DNA from: an uncultured Clostridia bacterium
GTDB lineage: Bacteria; Bacillota; Clostridia; Christensenellales; UBA3700
DNA length: 38,566 nucleotides
Assembly (NCBI GenBank): GCA_946623205.1
Contig: CAMOQV010000002.1
Location: forward strand, 1 to 38,566
Direction: 5' to 3'
Made by a program: the position numbers and the translations under genes. The notes below the pieces were generated by a model that saw nothing but the letters and a program-made list of their open reading frames with translations, did not search any database and had not been told where the DNA came from. Below are positions 1-8,857 of the stretch, piece by piece. The stretch's first letter is position 1; each line of letters opens with the position of its first letter.

Positions 1-29
1 TTTTCTTTTTTAAAGAAATTGATATCCAT
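1..29 (-). CDS. Start of a gene running off the left edge (partial)
   Basis: On the minus strand an ATG lies at 27-29, preceded by a GGAGG ribosome binding site at about 36-40 with 8 bases of spacing. The visible codons read MDINFFKKE before the window ends. It begins 14 bases after the stop codon of the XRE regulator, so the two genes probably share a transcript. Nine residues do not allow a function call. Confidence 0.55.
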
Positions 30-43
30 TTATATGCCTCCGA

Positions 44-259
44 TTAATAACGATTGTCCTCAAGATTGATGCCAAGTAAAACATCTGCTGAAACTTGTAG
101 TGTATTGCAAATGTCATATAAGCTTTGCAAAGATGGTTCAGCACTACCATTTTCGTAGTGAGAAATTGTTCTTTGTGATAAGCCTAAAAAACTAGCAAGC
201 TCTGCTTGCGACATACGTTTTTCTTTACGATACTTTCTTAGATTAGTTGCGAAATCCAT
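44..259 (-). CDS. XRE-family (Cro/CI-type) helix-turn-helix regulator
   Basis: A 71-residue protein that is almost entirely one HTH_3 domain. Residues 6-60 carry the typical pattern: LRKYRKEKRMSQAELA in helices 1-2, then LGLSQRTISHYENG as the recognition helix and following turn, then PSLQSLYDICNTLQVSADVLLG as helices 4-5. Such proteins bind operator DNA as dimers and often repress their own promoter. The start is supported by GAGGT about 5 bases upstream (read leftward). No ligand or partner domain is present. The next gene begins 14 bases downstream and is cut by the window edge, so its target cannot be judged. The family assignment is secure; the role is unknown. Confidence 0.9.
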   Translation of the reverse strand: MDFATNLRKYRKEKRMSQAELASFLGLSQRTISHYENGSAEPSLQSLYDICNTLQVSADVLLGINLEDNRY

Positions 260-300
260 AAATACCTCAAATTATTTTCCGATCTTTATCTTTAATCAAA

Positions 301-329
301 ATATTATCAAAAAGGTTTAGCTAAGTCAA
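301..329 (-). promoter_or_regulatory. Promoter for the XRE gene
   Basis: Read on the minus strand, TTGACT (324-329) is followed after 17 bases by TAATAT (301-306). It lies about 40 bases upstream of the XRE start and fits a primary sigma factor promoter. Confidence 0.6.
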
Positions 330-438
330 TACAAAATAGCCACTAATTGTCCAAGATTTTTGCTATTTTTAAGTTTAGCGCGGGCGAGAATTTAAAGTAT
401 TAATTATATTAATGCGCGTTATATTGTATTTTAAAGTT

Positions 439-466
439 TTGTTTGGTATTATTATACTTGTATAAA
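439..466 (+). promoter_or_regulatory. Possible promoter for the large lipoprotein gene
   Basis: TTGTTT (439-444) and TATAAA (461-466) are 16 bases apart, 20 bases upstream of the lipoprotein ATG. TATACT at 453-458 is an alternative -10 box. The -35 match is weak. Confidence 0.35.
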
Positions 467-486
467 TTGCTACAAGAGGAATAGTT

Positions 487-3400
487 ATGAAAAAATCTTT
501 TAGAATTATTTTAATCGTTGTTATGTTACTTGCTGTTGTATTTACTTTATGGGCATGTAATGATGACGATGATGTAATAAAATCTCTTTCTGCTCCAGAA
601 AATGTTTCTACAATTGGATCAACAATAAGCTGGAATGCGGTAAATGGTGCATCAAAGTATGAACTAATTTTGCCAGGCGCAACAGAAAGCGTTTCTACAA
701 ATAACACATATTACAATTTAGATATTTCTCAAACTGGTACTTATCTAGTTAAGATTAGAGCTGTTGGGGAAAATACATTAGGTGAAACTATATATAGTGC
801 ATACACTGAATATACTTTTACTAAATATGAAAAGTTAACAACTCCACAAGTTGGTGTATCAGGAAAAACTGTTTCTTGGGGAACGGTTTCAAATGCAGAT
901 TCATATCTAATTAAAGTGTTAAATTCTGAAGGAACTGTTATTCATGAAGTTTCTCAAAGTGAATTATCTATTGAATTAACAGATGAAAAATTTTCAGCAA
1001 TAGGCAAATATACAATTCAAGTAAAAGCTATTCCATCAAAGCCAGAATACGCAAACTCAGATGCTGGAATTAGTTATTATGTAGTTTCTACTACATTAGC
1101 GACTCCAGCAATTAGCAATGTCTCAACAACATCTATTAGATGGACATCAATTTCTGGTATATCTAGTTATAAGGTTTATTTGTATAAAGTTGGACAAGAT
1201 TCAGAACTTGCTACTTATACAACAACTTCAAACTCATATGCATTCTCAAATATGAAAGTTGATGAAGATAAAGATGGTGAAGTTGATTACTGTATTACAG
1301 AAAAAGAAGGAACATATTATTGTTTACTTCAAGCTATAGGCGATGGTGAAGTTTATAAGAACAGCACAATTTCTACAAGAGATACAACAAGAGATTTAAA
1401 AGTTATTTCATCTTTGACTGGCGATATAACATTAGAAAAAGAATCTGGTTCATGGGTGTTGAAATTTACATCTAAAAATCCAGATCAACTTGCTTCATTT
1501 ACTGTTTCTCTAAAGACAACAAAGGCTGACGATTCAGCTTCAATGCCAGCAGTAGAGAGTTCTGTATTTATTACAGATACAGATTTAACATACATTGTTG
1601 CTACTGGTGATTTCGACGCACAAAAGATTTATTATGACGAAAAGCCAGCTGGATATGTTAAGAATCTAGCAGAAAAGAAAGCAGGTACAACATATTATAA
1701 ATTTGAATTAGATACTGCTACAGATACATATAAGTATGTAGAATATAGTGGCACATTATCTTCTTTTGAAGATTATTATATCAAGCACGATGCAACTTAC
1801 TATGAACAAGCAAAAGGCGTAGCAACTTACGTGCAAGTTGGAGAGAATGAAGCATTCTCAACAAGATATAACTATTACATTAAAGATGGAGACGACTATA
1901 AGTTAGTTGAATCTAAGTATCTTGCTGGTACAATTGATGAACTAAGTGAAGATACAACAATTATCTATATGAAAGATAATGGAGATAACACATTTGCAAA
2001 GATCGGAAATATAGAAGCTTTAAGAACTCTTTATCCAACAGATCATACAACTAAATATTGGGCATATAAGCCATTTACTGAATTTGAACAAGGCGTAACA
2101 TATTACAAAGCAACATATGCAGATTTAACAGCTACAGAATATGCAGCAGGAACATATTATGTTGCTCAAAAAAAGCAATTCACACAAAATGTTGATGATT
2201 TGTTCTTCACTATAAATGGAGAAGAATATACATATAAAAAATCAGATATAGCATATTATGGCAAAACTTATACAATTACAGTAACTCCAAAGGGAGCTAA
2301 AGATACAGTTCTTCCTGGAAGCGCTGTTGTTTGTGACGACCAATATGTTTCATATAGAAAACCAACAAAGATTACAGATACAGCATCTCCATTTGTTGGA
2401 TACTATAAAGTAGAATCACTAGGTGATTTGCAATATATTGCATATGAGCCAAATGCTAAATATGTTCAAATGAAAGATTTGGATGCAGAAGGTTATGTAT
2501 GGACTCCAATCCCATTATTTAGTGGTACATATGATGGCAATAATCATATGATTTCAAATATCGTATACGGGAAAAATGAAAATTCTGGACTATTTGCTGC
2601 ATGTGCATCAGCTACAACAATACAAAACGTATACATTGTAAATGCATCAAATGTCGCTAATCCAACAGGAACTGTTGGTGGTATCGTAGGCGTAGCTACT
2701 CAAGATTTGTCTATAGCTAATTGCTATGTTAAAGGTGCATTTAGTGATGCAAAAGTCGTTGGCGGTATTGTTGGCGTTTATGCAACTCCAACTGGTTATA
2801 GCGCTCTAATTCGTAATTGCCAAGCAGATGTAACAATTAAAAATGTTGCTGCAGCTGGTGGAATAATATATGATGCTGCACCTCAAGATGTAGATGGTAT
2901 TACAATCGATGGCTGTATCGCAATAGGCAGCATTACATCAAATGATCCATATTTTAAATTGGGTGATTTTGAAGCGTTAGATAATAGCGGTGTTAAATAT
3001 GGCATTAAGGATGATGACAACATCTATAAATATGAAAACAGCACATATGTTTTATTAGGCACATATAGTAATAGAAATACAGATGCATTTAAAGATGCAA
3101 ATGGAAAATATTATTCTGCATACTATTTTAGAATGATGAGTCAATTAAACGAGCCAAATAGATATGGTGGAATTGCAGGCAAGTTGATTAACGCTCACGT
3201 CATGAATACTATTGCTGCAGTTCAAATTGACGTCAAAGCTACAGATTTAGACATTAAAGCTGGCGGTTTTGCTGGCGAAACATTAAATTGTGCTATCGCA
3301 AATTCATATACTGGTGCAAAATATACAAGAGATTCTAAAGACTTAATAACAATCACATCAAGCGGAAGCGAATTGTCTTGCACAGGCGGTTTTATTGGAG

Positions 3401-3978
3401 CAGTTGATGCAACATCTATTATGGATTGTTATACTACAGCAAAGGCGTTTGGTAGAGATAATGTTGGTGGCTTTGTTGGATATGTAGATGGAACAAACAC
3501 TGTTATTACAAGATGTTATTCTGCAGGTGGTACAGTTTTGTTTGACGGTAAGTCTATAAATGTAACAGAAGGTACAACTTATACAAACAATTTTGTATAT
3601 CTAGCAATAGATAAAGATAAGCTTCCAAGTATCCCTCATGCTGGCTGCTTTAATTCTTTCGATGAATTATATGATGCATTAAAGAGCGCAGCAGCAGGTG
3701 TTGCTAAAATTGCAGATTATAAAGAACCTTGTCTATTAGACAATATCTATACATCTGCTTATTCAGATAAGATCAAAGCTTCAGGCGTATTATCTGTAAA
3801 AACATATATTGCAACAGATAATGCTGGCGAAATCGAAATTATCGATATGTTTGAAAATAAAGACAAGGCTGAAAGTATCATAATTGGAGATAAGACAGCT
3901 AAAGGTACAATTCTTTGGGTATTACAAGAAAAGGGTGTTGCCGGCAGAAGAGTTGTAATCTACGTTACTGTATCTTAA
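487..3978 (+). CDS. Large surface lipoprotein with Fn3-like and GLUG-type repeats
   Basis: This 1163-residue protein has a lipoprotein signal peptide: MKKSFR, a hydrophobic core, then the lipobox LWAC with Cys24 as the lipidated residue. Residues about 36-300 contain three immunoglobulin/Fn3-like units, each with an ISWNAV-, VSWGTV- or IRWTSI-type core followed by a Y-x-(I/V) strand. About 395-560 is rich in repeated YY motifs (TTYYK, DYYIK, ATYYE, VTYYK, GTYYV). From about 670 to 1010 there are GLUG-like beta-helix repeats marked by GGIVGV, GGIAGK, GGFAGE, GGFIGA and GGFVGY. It has no visible catalytic motif; an exposed adhesin or glycan-binding role is likely. AGAGGA just upstream supports the start. 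The stop codon overlaps the next start as TAATG. Confidence 0.85.
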   Translation: MKKSFRIILIVVMLLAVVFTLWACNDDDDVIKSLSAPENVSTIGSTISWNAVNGASKYELILPGATESVSTNNTYYNLDISQTGTYLVKIRAVGENTLGETIYSAYTEYTFTKYEKLTTPQVGVSGKTVSWGTVSNADSYLIKVLNSEGTVIHEVSQSELSIELTDEKFSAIGKYTIQVKAIPSKPEYANSDAGISYYVVSTTLATPAISNVSTTSIRWTSISGISSYKVYLYKVGQDSELATYTTTSNSYAFSNMKVDEDKDGEVDYCITEKEGTYYCLLQAIGDGEVYKNSTISTRDTTRDLKVISSLTGDITLEKESGSWVLKFTSKNPDQLASFTVSLKTTKADDSASMPAVESSVFITDTDLTYIVATGDFDAQKIYYDEKPAGYVKNLAEKKAGTTYYKFELDTATDTYKYVEYSGTLSSFEDYYIKHDATYYEQAKGVATYVQVGENEAFSTRYNYYIKDGDDYKLVESKYLAGTIDELSEDTTIIYMKDNGDNTFAKIGNIEALRTLYPTDHTTKYWAYKPFTEFEQGVTYYKATYADLTATEYAAGTYYVAQKKQFTQNVDDLFFTINGEEYTYKKSDIAYYGKTYTITVTPKGAKDTVLPGSAVVCDDQYVSYRKPTKITDTASPFVGYYKVESLGDLQYIAYEPNAKYVQMKDLDAEGYVWTPIPLFSGTYDGNNHMISNIVYGKNENSGLFAACASATTIQNVYIVNASNVANPTGTVGGIVGVATQDLSIANCYVKGAFSDAKVVGGIVGVYATPTGYSALIRNCQADVTIKNVAAAGGIIYDAAPQDVDGITIDGCIAIGSITSNDPYFKLGDFEALDNSGVKYGIKDDDNIYKYENSTYVLLGTYSNRNTDAFKDANGKYYSAYYFRMMSQLNEPNRYGGIAGKLINAHVMNTIAAVQIDVKATDLDIKAGGFAGETLNCAIANSYTGAKYTRDSKDLITITSSGSELSCTGGFIGAVDATSIMDCYTTAKAFGRDNVGGFVGYVDGTNTVITRCYSAGGTVLFDGKSINVTEGTTYTNNFVYLAIDKDKLPSIPHAGCFNSFDELYDALKSAAAGVAKIADYKEPCLLDNIYTSAYSDKIKASGVLSVKTYIATDNAGEIEIIDMFENKDKAESIIIGDKTAKGTILWVLQEKGVAGRRVVIYVTVS

Positions 3979-4469
3979 TGAATATAGAACTTGTTGAATA
4001 TAACAAAAATTATGCAAAAGCAGCGCTTGCTATATGGAATGAAATCGTAGAAGCAGGCGATGCTTTTCCTCAAGATAAGGTAATGGAACTTGATGAGTCC
4101 ATTACTTTTTTTAATTCTCAAACTGCAACAATATTAGCAATAGATAAAGAGACCAATATAGTTTTGGGCCTATATATTTTGCATCCAAACAACGTAGGGC
4201 GTTGTTCTCACATATGTAATGCTTCATATGCAGTTACTAAGCGCGCGCGTGGCCTTAAAATTGGGCGTATGCTTGTTAAAGATTGTCTAAATAGGGCAAA
4301 GGCTTATGGCTTTAAAATATTGCAATTTAATGCCGTTGTGGCAAGCAATCAAGTTGCACTAAATTTATATAAAGATTTAGGTTTTATACAACTTGGTGTT
4401 ATCCCAAATGGGTTTAGAAATAAAAATGGGGATTATGAAGCCATAATCCCACATTATATCGAATTATAA
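3978..4469 (+). CDS. GNAT-family N-acetyltransferase
   Basis: A 163-residue GNAT protein that transfers an acetyl group from acetyl-CoA to an unknown amine. The acetyl-CoA-binding motif A is at about 91-106 (RARGLKIGRMLVKDCL, the R-x-x-G-x-G/A type). Motif B follows as ASNQVALNLYKDLGF. I start it at the ATG that overlaps the lipoprotein stop codon (TAATG). An in-frame extension upstream would lie wholly inside the lipoprotein gene in another frame and has no binding site. The gene is therefore probably translated by re-initiation after the lipoprotein. A link between the two products is not obvious. The substrate is unknown. Confidence 0.85.
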   Translation: MNIELVEYNKNYAKAALAIWNEIVEAGDAFPQDKVMELDESITFFNSQTATILAIDKETNIVLGLYILHPNNVGRCSHICNASYAVTKRARGLKIGRMLVKDCLNRAKAYGFKILQFNAVVASNQVALNLYKDLGFIQLGVIPNGFRNKNGDYEAIIPHYIEL

Positions 4470-4475
4470 TAAATT

Positions 4476-6050
4476 CTATTTTATAACTACTTCGCCGTTT
4501 TCAACTTCAACAGCTTTAGCGTTAGTTACTTTGTCAAACAAAGCTAAAACTTCATCTGATGGAGCCTCTGTTAATAAAGATACTCCAATTGCAGTAGCAA
4601 TACCTACAATGAATCCTGGAATGATTTCATATAAGCCAGTATTGAAAATAGCACTTGTTCCACTATAGTATTCGTAATTGAACAAGAACATCCATAATAC
4701 GTCAACTACAAAACCAGCAATGATTGCAGAAACAGCACCTTTATAGTTTAATCTTCTCCAGAATAAAGACAAGATGATAACTGGTCCAAATGCGGCACCA
4801 AATGCTGCCCATGCAGCAGATACTAAAGTCATAATAGTTGCGAATGCTTTAACGATTGGTTGATCGCCGTATCCAAGCATTGCGATACCGAATGCTACCA
4901 AAGATATAACAACGACAATAATTCTACCAGCCCATAAAACTTGCTTATCTGTAGCGTGCTTGTTTATAGATGTTTTATAAACGTCTGAAGCAAAGGCAGA
5001 AGATGATGCAAGTAATTGAGAATCAGCTGTAGACATTGATGCTGCTAAAATTGCTGTAATAATAACACCACCAATAAATACAGGGAATACAGTTGAAGCC
5101 ATCTTAACGAATACTGTTGAAGATGCAGATGTTAATTCGTCGCCTAAGAATTTTCTTCCAACAATACCAACAACTGATGCCATGATTAGAATTAGAGCAG
5201 TCCATGAAATACCAATGATTCTTGATTTCTTCATTTCCTTTTCTGATTTAATAGCAATATATCTTACGATAATATGAGGCATACCAAAATATCCAAGGCC
5301 CCATCCAAGTCCAGTTAAGATGTTTGAAATACTTGCCCAATCGAACTTTCCAGAAGAAAGAAGATTGTAATAATTATCTGGAATTGTACCAGGGAATTGT
5401 GCTCCATCTACTTTTAGCATAATTGCTGCGACAATAGGTGTAATCATCAAAGCTGCTAGCATCAACATACCTTGTAAAAAGTCTGTCCAACAAACAGCAT
5501 TAAATCCGCCCAAAAATACATATGCAATAATGATAATAGTAGCAATTGTCATACCTATTCTTTCATCTAAATTAAATAGAGTTTTAAACAATGTTCCACA
5601 AGCAGAAATACTTGAAGCTCCATATACGCAATATACAATGATAAAGATTGACGCGCAAATTACTTGAAGAGATTTGCTTGAAGATAAGAATCTATTTGTT
5701 AAATATTGTGGGATAGTAATTGAATCTTTTGCAAGAATTGAATATCTACGAAGTCTTGGAGCTACCAAGAACCAAGCTAATATCGTTCCAATTAAAAGAC
5801 CAATTGAAATCCATACTTGACCAATACCATATAAATATATTGATCCAGGAAGACCCATTAATACCCAAGCACTCATATCTGATGCGCCTGCAGATAGGGC
5901 AGCAACCATACCGCCCATTTGTCTTCCACCTAAGAAGAAACTCTTTTCTCCGCTATTTCTTCTGTCGTGTAGGTAGAAGAATATTCCAATACCGATAACC
6001 AACATGAAATATAGGACAAAAGCAACAATGTTTCCAGCTTTAACTTCCAT
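4476..6050 (-). CDS. putP: Sodium/proline symporter (PutP type)
   Basis: A 524-residue member of the sodium:solute symporter family (about 13 membrane helices) that couples sodium entry to solute uptake. The PutP signature is clear near residues 53-70: AGASDMSAWVLMGLPGSIY, very close to the segment of known proline carriers that binds sodium and substrate. FFLGGRQMGG before it and ADSQLLASSSAFASDVY later are also family hallmarks. Proline is therefore the likely substrate. The start is ATG at 6050 with AAGGA about 12 bases upstream, a rather long gap. It is separated from the upstream symporter gene by a terminator, so it needs its own promoter between about 6060 and 6120. It is convergent with the GNAT gene, with only six bases between. 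Confidence 0.9.
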   Translation of the reverse strand: MEVKAGNIVAFVLYFMLVIGIGIFFYLHDRRNSGEKSFFLGGRQMGGMVAALSAGASDMSAWVLMGLPGSIYLYGIGQVWISIGLLIGTILAWFLVAPRLRRYSILAKDSITIPQYLTNRFLSSSKSLQVICASIFIIVYCVYGASSISACGTLFKTLFNLDERIGMTIATIIIIAYVFLGGFNAVCWTDFLQGMLMLAALMITPIVAAIMLKVDGAQFPGTIPDNYYNLLSSGKFDWASISNILTGLGWGLGYFGMPHIIVRYIAIKSEKEMKKSRIIGISWTALILIMASVVGIVGRKFLGDELTSASSTVFVKMASTVFPVFIGGVIITAILAASMSTADSQLLASSSAFASDVYKTSINKHATDKQVLWAGRIIVVVISLVAFGIAMLGYGDQPIVKAFATIMTLVSAAWAAFGAAFGPVIILSLFWRRLNYKGAVSAIIAGFVVDVLWMFLFNYEYYSGTSAIFNTGLYEIIPGFIVGIATAIGVSLLTEAPSDEVLALFDKVTNAKAVEVENGEVVIK

Positions 6051-6124
6051 TTTTAGTCACGTTCCTTTAAATAATAATATAAAAATAATACTATTAATTA
6101 TGCCAAGTGCGCAATATATTTAAT

Positions 6125-6156
6125 AAAAAAAGGCCTCAGGCTGTACGCCTAAGGCC
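6125..6156 (-). terminator. Terminator after the T-box-controlled symporter
   Basis: Read leftward, a 10-bp stem (6147-6156 with 6132-6141, one G-U pair) with a 5-base loop is followed by seven T residues. It separates the two symporter genes. Confidence 0.9.
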
Positions 6157-6175
6157 AAATATAAACGAATAAATA

Positions 6176-7834
6176 TTAAACGTATGGTAGTGGTTCTTCT
6201 ACCTTTTCACCGATAGCATCTGTAGCGCTAGCGATAACTTTTCCTGTATAGCATGTGAATATTTCGTTAACTTTTGCTGGATTTAAAATACCTTTCTTAA
6301 CCTCAAGTCTATATGTGCAAATAGATACGATTGGAACAATGATAATTGTAACTATCATAGCAATAGCACCAGCTACAACTGCATTTGCAAGATTTAGAAC
6401 TTCTCCAGATGAGAATGTTACATTTAAGAAATTCCATCCAGACAATTTGTAGATTAAAGAGAAGATCATAATTGCTAAGCCAACAACAAAGCTTGACCAA
6501 ACTGCAGACTTTGTAACCTTCTTCCAATATAGACCGAACATAAATGGAGCTAAGAACGCGCCAGCTAAAGCACCCCAAGAAATACCCATTAATGATGCGA
6601 TTTCACTGAAGTTGAATACCTTTTGGACGATAGCGATTGTAGCAGAAATAATAATGAATACAGCAATAAATATTCTCATTATAAATACTTGCTTTTTATC
6701 ATCCATTTTGTCTTCTTTAACTATGTTTCCTTTGATTAAATCAAGAGTTAAAGTTGATGAAGAAGTCAATACAAGTGAAGATAATGTAGACATTGAAGCA
6801 GATAATACAAGGATAACAACAAGTGCCATCAAGAAGTCTGATGAGATAGCTTTTTCTAGCATTGATGGAACGATTGAGTCAAAATCTTTTGTTCCTGGTT
6901 CTGCAAATAATCTACCGAATCCACCTAAGAAGTAACAACCGCCGGCAACGATAATAGCAAAGATTGTTGAAATGATTGTACCTTTTTTGATATCTTGCTC
7001 GTTTTTGATTGCATAGAATTTACCAACCATTTGAGGAAGCCCCCATGTACCTAATGATGTTAGGATAACAACTGCGATTAAGAAGATTGGCATTGGGCCT
7101 GCAAATGAAGCATATTGCCATCCAGCATTTTCGCTTTCAGCAAGGGCAGCCATTGCTCCAGAGAATCCGCCTTGTGTATTTAGAACTGCTGCAATAACAG
7201 CTAGGATACCAATAATCATAATGATACCTTGAACGAAGTCGTTAACAGCAGTAGCCATATATCCACCAACTGTTACATAGATGGCTGTTAATAATGCCAT
7301 TATGCAAACAATAATAATATATGCTGTATTTTCATTTTGGAATCCAAATGCTACTGTGAATAATCTTGAAAGACCATTGAATAGAGAAGCAGTATATGGA
7401 ATTAAGAAAATAAATACGATAATTGCGGCTGCAAGTTTTAAAGCTTTTGAATCATAACGTTTGCCAAAATAATCTGGCATTGTTTTTGAATCTAACTTTT
7501 GAGTCATAATTCTTGTTCTTCTACCTAAGATAGACCAAGCAAGTAGTGAACCGATAAATGCATTACCAAGTCCAATCCAAGTTGAAGCTACACCAAATAG
7601 ATAACCGAACTGACCAGCATAACCAATAAAGATAACTGCGCTGAAATAAGAAGTACCATAAGCAAATGCAGTTAACCATGGACCAACACTTCTCCCGCCA
7701 AGAACGAATCCATTTACATTTGCGGCCTTCTTTCTAAAATAAAGACCAATGGCAACCATAATGCCAAAGAATACTACCATCATAATGATGTTCGTAACGA
7801 TACGAGATGTAGTAGCTGCTGCAAGTATGTACAT
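6176..7834 (-). CDS. Sodium:solute symporter under T-box control
   Basis: A 552-residue sodium:solute symporter with about 13 membrane helices. Family features include NGFVLGGRSVGPWLTAFAYG after helix 1, GGYMATAVNDFVQGIIMIIG around helix 6, and SASMSTLSSLVLTSSSTLTLDL in the helix 8/9 region, which holds the sodium-site serines. I place the start at the ATG at 7834, which has AGGAGG 5-6 bases upstream; an in-frame TTG six codons earlier overlaps that binding site. It lies 27 bases after a T-box terminator, so uptake is regulated by tRNA charging. The specifier codon UAC predicts tyrosine as the imported amino acid. That substrate is inferred from regulation only; the protein does not reveal it. 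Confidence 0.88.
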   Translation of the reverse strand: MYILAAATTSRIVTNIIMMVVFFGIMVAIGLYFRKKAANVNGFVLGGRSVGPWLTAFAYGTSYFSAVIFIGYAGQFGYLFGVASTWIGLGNAFIGSLLAWSILGRRTRIMTQKLDSKTMPDYFGKRYDSKALKLAAAIIVFIFLIPYTASLFNGLSRLFTVAFGFQNENTAYIIIVCIMALLTAIYVTVGGYMATAVNDFVQGIIMIIGILAVIAAVLNTQGGFSGAMAALAESENAGWQYASFAGPMPIFLIAVVILTSLGTWGLPQMVGKFYAIKNEQDIKKGTIISTIFAIIVAGGCYFLGGFGRLFAEPGTKDFDSIVPSMLEKAISSDFLMALVVILVLSASMSTLSSLVLTSSSTLTLDLIKGNIVKEDKMDDKKQVFIMRIFIAVFIIISATIAIVQKVFNFSEIASLMGISWGALAGAFLAPFMFGLYWKKVTKSAVWSSFVVGLAIMIFSLIYKLSGWNFLNVTFSSGEVLNLANAVVAGAIAMIVTIIIVPIVSICTYRLEVKKGILNPAKVNEIFTCYTGKVIASATDAIGEKVEEPLPYV

Positions 7835-7860
7835 AATAACCCTCCTAAGCAAGAGACAAT

Positions 7861-8100
7861 AAAAAAGCCTCTATGCTATATACTTACATAGAGGACGAAT
7901 AAATCCGTGGTACCACCTCAATTCACGCTAAAGCGCCTCAAACATTTATACAGATGACTCTGTCGTAGCCTACACATCTTTCGACTTCGGTACGCTGCTC
8001 CAAGAATGTATTCATTATATTAAAACTGATGTTTTACACCAACCAACATCTCTCTTGAAGTTATTAATATAACTACTTGTTTCTCTTCGTTGCTTTATCA
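7861..8100 (-). promoter_or_regulatory. T-box leader, specifier UAC (tyrosine)
   Basis: A complete T-box riboswitch on the minus strand. Stem I has a lower helix GAGAA/UUCUU and an upper helix UUAUAUUAA/UUAAUAUAA. Between them is a specifier loop with AGUAG on one side and UGAAUACA on the other; the codon after GAA is UAC at 8008-8010. The distal part has AGAGAG and GGUUGGUG. The antiterminator bulge contains GGTGGTACCACGG at about 7905-7917. The competing terminator is an 8-bp stem (7887-7894 with 7868-7875) followed by six T at 7861-7866. Uncharged tRNA-Tyr is expected to stabilise the antiterminator and switch on the symporter gene. Confidence 0.93.
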
Positions 8101-8102
8101 AA

Positions 8103-8131
8103 ATTTTATATAAAAACTATATTTATGTCAA
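8103..8131 (-). promoter_or_regulatory. Promoter of the T-box transcript
   Basis: On the minus strand, TTGACA (8126-8131) is followed after 17 bases by TAAAAT (8103-8108). The transcript would start just upstream of T-box stem I. Confidence 0.75.
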
Positions 8132-8142
8132 GGTGAAATATA

Positions 8143-8151
8143 TGATAGAAT
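8143..8151 (+). promoter_or_regulatory. Extended -10 promoter of the HAD gene, possibly leaderless
   Basis: TGATAGAAT (8143-8151) is a TGn-extended -10 box ending only 6 bases before the ATG at 8158. Transcription would start at or next to the start codon, and no ribosome binding site is visible upstream. Confidence 0.45.
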
Positions 8152-8157
8152 AATCTT

Positions 8158-8856
8158 ATGAAAAGATTAACATTGTTTATTGATGCAGACGATACGCTTT
8201 TGGATTTTAATAAGGCAGAGACAAGAGCTATTAAGCAAACTTTTGAAGATTATGATTTATTAAATTACGATGGAATTATTGATAGCTATAAAAGAAATAA
8301 TCTAAAAGCATGGAAAGCGTTTGAGAAAAACGAAATGTCTCGTGATGATATTTCAACAGAAAGATTTAAATGGGTGTTTTCAGAATATAATATCGAGGGA
8401 ATAGATCTTAATAAAATCAACACATTATATTGGTCATATCTTGCGAAAGGTGCCGATGTAATGGATGGTGCAAGAGAATTTATTGAGAAGGTTTATAAGG
8501 ATAATGATTTGTATGTTGTTACAAACGGGACCGCCTTTATACAAGACTCAAGATTTGCGCTTTCGGATATGTCAAAATACTTTAAAAAGCGATACATCTC
8601 GGAAAATTTGAATACAAGAAAGCCAGCGAAAGAGTTCTTTGACTATATCGAAAAAGATGTAGGTTTTATCGATAGAAATACCTCTTATATTATTGGAGAT
8701 TCGCTATCTAGTGATATCCAATTAGGTATTAATGCGAATATAAAAACTATTTGGTTTAATAAAGAAGAAAAAACAAACGAAAAGGGAATCATCCCAAATT
8801 ATGAAGTTAAGAGCTTCAAAGAATTAGAAAAGTTAATTGATGAGTTGAGGAAGTAA
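8158..8856 (+). CDS. HAD-superfamily phosphatase, YjjG/YfnB-like
   Basis: A 232-residue HAD hydrolase. Motif I is DADDTLLDF at residues 9-17, with the nucleophile Asp9 and the acid/base Asp11. Motif II is VVTNGT near 121. The Lys of motif III is in RKPAKEFF, and motif IV is IIGDSLSSDIQLG near 178. The helical cap between motifs I and II is of the C1 type. The overall pattern resembles the YjjG/YfnB group, which dephosphorylates pyrimidine nucleoside monophosphates including unusual ones; that role is inferred. There is no Shine-Dalgarno sequence, and the -10 box sits at the start codon, so the mRNA may be leaderless. The alcohol dehydrogenase gene starts one base after its stop. Confidence 0.85.
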   Translation: MKRLTLFIDADDTLLDFNKAETRAIKQTFEDYDLLNYDGIIDSYKRNNLKAWKAFEKNEMSRDDISTERFKWVFSEYNIEGIDLNKINTLYWSYLAKGADVMDGAREFIEKVYKDNDLYVVTNGTAFIQDSRFALSDMSKYFKKRYISENLNTRKPAKEFFDYIEKDVGFIDRNTSYIIGDSLSSDIQLGINANIKTIWFNKEEKTNEKGIIPNYEVKSFKELEKLIDELRK

Positions 8857-8857
8857 T

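Noticed and set aside
333..370. Inverted repeat AAAATAGC ... GCTATTTTT upstream of the XRE gene
   Set aside because: The arms are AT-rich and 21 bases apart, and no XRE-type operator symmetry is evident, so I could not separate it from chance.
375..707. 110-codon minus-strand frame across the lipoprotein start
   Set aside because: It overlaps a clear signal peptide on the plus strand and the intergenic promoter region.
3915..3977. Extended N-terminus of the GNAT protein
   Set aside because: The extra 21 codons lie in a shifted frame inside the lipoprotein gene, lack a binding site and do not resemble GNAT sequence; the TAATG start is better.
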